The notes below the pieces were generated by a model. It made no database searches. It was not told the origin of the DNA and worked only from the letters and a program-made list of their open reading frames with translations. Position numbers and translations under genes: made by a program. Of a stretch of DNA of 64,000 bases, positions 62,043 to 64,000 are shown piece after piece (the stretch's first letter is position 1; every line of letters begins with the position of its first letter). The DNA is from Clostridiales bacterium (GTDB lineage Bacteria; Bacillota; Clostridia; Lachnospirales; Lachnospiraceae), in assembly GCA_018372435.1 (NCBI GenBank), contig JAHAJA010000007.1, positions 62,001 through 126,000 of the forward strand, read 5' to 3'.

Positions 62043-63533
62043 TTATTGTTCTTGCTTCACATACATTCCGCTTGGTTTATCAGATAGATTAATTATAATA
62101 TTCTTCATTTGGCTATAATGATCAAGTATAACCTTGTGTGTTTCTCTACCAATACCAGAGTCTTTGTAGCCTCCAAAGGATGCTCCTGCTGGGAAAGTAT
62201 TGTAAGTATTTACCCATACACGTCCAGTTCTAATACCTCTCGCAACTCTTATTGCCTTATTAATATCTTTTGTAAATACTCCACCAGCTAAGCCAAAATC
62301 ACTATCATTAGCCATGGCAATTACTTCATCAATTGTCTTAAACTTAATAACAACTCCTACTGGTCCAAAGATTTCCTCTCTTGCAACTCTCATATTATTT
62401 GTTACATCTACTAATAGAGTAGGTTTCATAAAGTAACCCTTCGAAGCATCTCCTTCTAACAATCTTTCACCACCAGTAGCAACTTTAGCTCCTTCATTCT
62501 TACCGATTTCAATATAGCTTAAAATCTTCTTTAATTGTTGTTCACTTACTTGAGCACCCATTTGTGTAGATGGATCTAGTGGATTTCCTACTTTAACTTT
62601 TTCAAAAGCTGCAACCGCTTTTTCAATAAATTCGTCATAGAAATCTTCTTGAACAAAGATTCTTGATCCTGCGGAACAAACTTGTCCTTGATTAAACAAG
62701 ATACCTAATTGAATACCTTCTAAGGCAATATCCATATCTGCATCACTAAAGAATACGTTTGCTGATTTACCACCAAGTTCTAGTGTAGAAGGTATCAGAT
62801 TCTTCGCAGCGGAGATACCAACCTCCCTACCAACTTCTGTTGAACCTGTAAAGGCTAACTTATCAAGCCCTTTATGATGTTGTAAATACTCACCACTCTT
62901 AGAGCCTTTACCAGTGATAATATTAATTACACCTTTTGGTACAACATCTCCAATTAATTTCATTAATTCTAATACGCTAAGTGACGTAGTACTAGATGGT
63001 TTAAAGACACTGACATCACCTGCTGCAAGTACTGGAGCTAACTTCCAAGCAGCCATTAAGAATGGGAAGTTCCATGGTACAATCTGACCAACCACACCGA
63101 TTGGCTCTCTCAGAATTAAGTTAAGGGTATTTTCATCAATCATAGTTGAAGTTCCCTCTTCTGCCCTTATAACCCCTGCAAAATATCTAAAATGATCTGC
63201 TGCTAATGGAATATCTGCACCAGTTGTTTCTCTAATTGGTTTACCATTATCCATAGTTTCTACCGCTGCTAAAAACTCAGCATTTTCATCAATAATGTCT
63301 GCTATCTTATTAAGCACTGCTGCTCTTTCAGCAGGAGTTGTTTTCCCCCAAGTTTTAAAAGCCTCTCTCGCAGAAGCAATTGCTTCATCAACATCACTGT
63401 TTGTAGCATCTGCTATTTCAGCTAATAAATCACCATTGGAAGGATTGTAGGTTTTAATAGTTGCACCATCTGATGCATCTCTCCATTCTCCGTTTATATA
63501 TAGTTTATATTTATCTTGTAATTGTAAATTCAT
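62043..63533 (-). CDS. NAD(P)-dependent aldehyde dehydrogenase
   Basis: A 496-residue enzyme of the classical ALDH superfamily. The nucleotide loop is FTGSTEVGRE, the general-base glutamate is in LELGGKSANV (about 265) and the nucleophile cysteine is in NQGQVCSAGSR (about 299). It oxidises an aldehyde to the acid; betaine-aldehyde, acetaldehyde and others are possible, and the substrate cannot be fixed. GGAGGTAAAG precedes the ATG. It is monocistronic here. Confidence 0.93.
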   Translation of the reverse strand: MNLQLQDKYKLYINGEWRDASDGATIKTYNPSNGDLLAEIADATNSDVDEAIASAREAFKTWGKTTPAERAAVLNKIADIIDENAEFLAAVETMDNGKPIRETTGADIPLAADHFRYFAGVIRAEEGTSTMIDENTLNLILREPIGVVGQIVPWNFPFLMAAWKLAPVLAAGDVSVFKPSSTTSLSVLELMKLIGDVVPKGVINIITGKGSKSGEYLQHHKGLDKLAFTGSTEVGREVGISAAKNLIPSTLELGGKSANVFFSDADMDIALEGIQLGILFNQGQVCSAGSRIFVQEDFYDEFIEKAVAAFEKVKVGNPLDPSTQMGAQVSEQQLKKILSYIEIGKNEGAKVATGGERLLEGDASKGYFMKPTLLVDVTNNMRVAREEIFGPVGVVIKFKTIDEVIAMANDSDFGLAGGVFTKDINKAIRVARGIRTGRVWVNTYNTFPAGASFGGYKDSGIGRETHKVILDHYSQMKNIIINLSDKPSGMYVKQEQ

Positions 63534-63708
63534 ACTTTACCTCCATGTTCCATAATAATTATATATCAACTATTACGCTTTGTAATTGTTCGAAAACTCT
63601 TAGTAACTGCTGTTATTGTATCACACTTTATTCAGTAATGCAATTTTGATATTAAATTAACTATTTAATTGTCATATTTCAGTTATTTTTCATTTTTTAT
63701 ACAAAAAT

Positions 63709-63743
63709 GGCTTATATAAATGCAAAAATCATTTATATAAGCC
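63709..63743 (-). terminator. hairpin terminator
   Basis: GGCTTATATAAATG pairs perfectly with CATTTATATAAGCC around a 7-nt loop; on the minus strand the sequence ATTTTTGTAT follows. Confidence 0.7.
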
Positions 63744-63898
63744 AGATGTTTATCTTCTATATTCATAATACTTGATAATCCCTTATCAAACCATTTTCAC
63801 TTATGTTAGACGGTATATGTCTGAAATACGGTAATCTTCTAATTGATGACGTATGCCATCTAGTTCTTTATCTTGTTTCACTTTCTCTGTTACATAAA

Positions 63899-63950
63899 AA
63901 ACTCCTTCTTAGTTTGGAATTAAGTCTTAATTCTTACTAATAAGGAGTTT
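63899..63950 (-). terminator. hairpin terminator with nested inner stem
   Basis: AAACTCCTTCTTAGT pairs with ACTAATAAGGAGTTT (one mismatch), and GAATTAAG/TTAATTC forms an inner stem. On the minus strand T6 follows, then ATGTAA. Confidence 0.7.
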
Positions 63951-64000
63951 CTATAATAGACACAAGATTGATTACATAATCATTTTCTTAATCTATATCC

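Larger units (their letters stand above)
63534..64000. other. right-edge intergenic region
   Basis: No convincing gene is seen in these 467 bp. It contains two hairpins that read as minus-strand terminators (63709-63743 and 63899-63950), suggesting that minus-strand genes end near or beyond the right edge. A 24-codon frame between them (stop near 63805) starts with GTG without a ribosome site and was not called. Confidence 0.5.

Overview
The window looks like chromosomal DNA of a low-GC anaerobic Firmicute, most likely a Lachnospiraceae-type Clostridium. The support is AT-rich sequence with strong GGAGG ribosome sites, many lipoprotein-anchored ABC binding proteins, iron-sulfur and flavin redox proteins, a formate/nitrite channel and a DegV protein. 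No rRNA, tRNA, CRISPR array, intact insertion sequence or prophage was seen. Most genes lie on the minus strand in short operons closed by clear hairpin terminators.

Layout: 1-2.7 kb, an ECF sigma factor behind a lipase-like hydrolase and a lipoprotein. 2.8-6.4 kb, endonuclease III, a probable remnant of a GGDEF gene, a secreted DUF5050-like protein, and a divergent TetR/DegV pair. 6.5-12.4 kb, a two-gene ABC exporter, a tandem-GNAT protein, a flavodoxin-ferredoxin protein and a small secreted peptide whose only plausible start is AUA. 12.5-18.2 kb, a six-gene operon ubiD-ubiA-ubiX plus an ABC importer. 18.5-23.9 kb, a DUF4177 protein, a methyltransferase, Idi, a small secreted peptide convergent with a double-HTH regulator, and a CYP152-type P450. 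24-29.1 kb, a MarR/MATE unit with two operators, a lipid kinase, AlaX and an azoreductase.

29.4-38.7 kb is an exopolysaccharide operon. It holds a UDP-HexNAc dehydrogenase, an 1114-residue protein with four NodB-like domains of which only the last keeps its catalytic residues, a glycosyltransferase with an N-terminal PilZ-like domain, a second degenerate deacetylase-like protein and a GH18-like lipoprotein. 39-49 kb carries a secreted protein, a mini-XRE protein, a MATE pump, an SPFH protein, a formate channel and two MerR units, each with the 19-bp promoter spacer typical of that family. 49.4-56.6 kb has a polar amino-acid ABC importer behind ARG-box-like repeats, then a sugar ABC importer with a divergent AraC regulator. 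56.7-63.5 kb has a pirin/azoreductase/rubredoxin operon under a MarR repressor (operator copies in both promoters, probably leaderless marR mRNA), a DUF1275 protein, LysR, a ferredoxin-nitroreductase and an aldehyde dehydrogenase.

The strongest candidates for undescribed biology are: (1) the ubiDAX-importer operon, which could be a salvage route importing an aromatic acid and prenylating and decarboxylating it to a quinone; (2) the exopolysaccharide operon with its chain of dead NodB domains; (3) the double-HTH regulator whose mRNA tail would be antisense to a convergent secreted-peptide gene. All functional assignments come from reading the sequence and from knowledge of the families; no database search was run.
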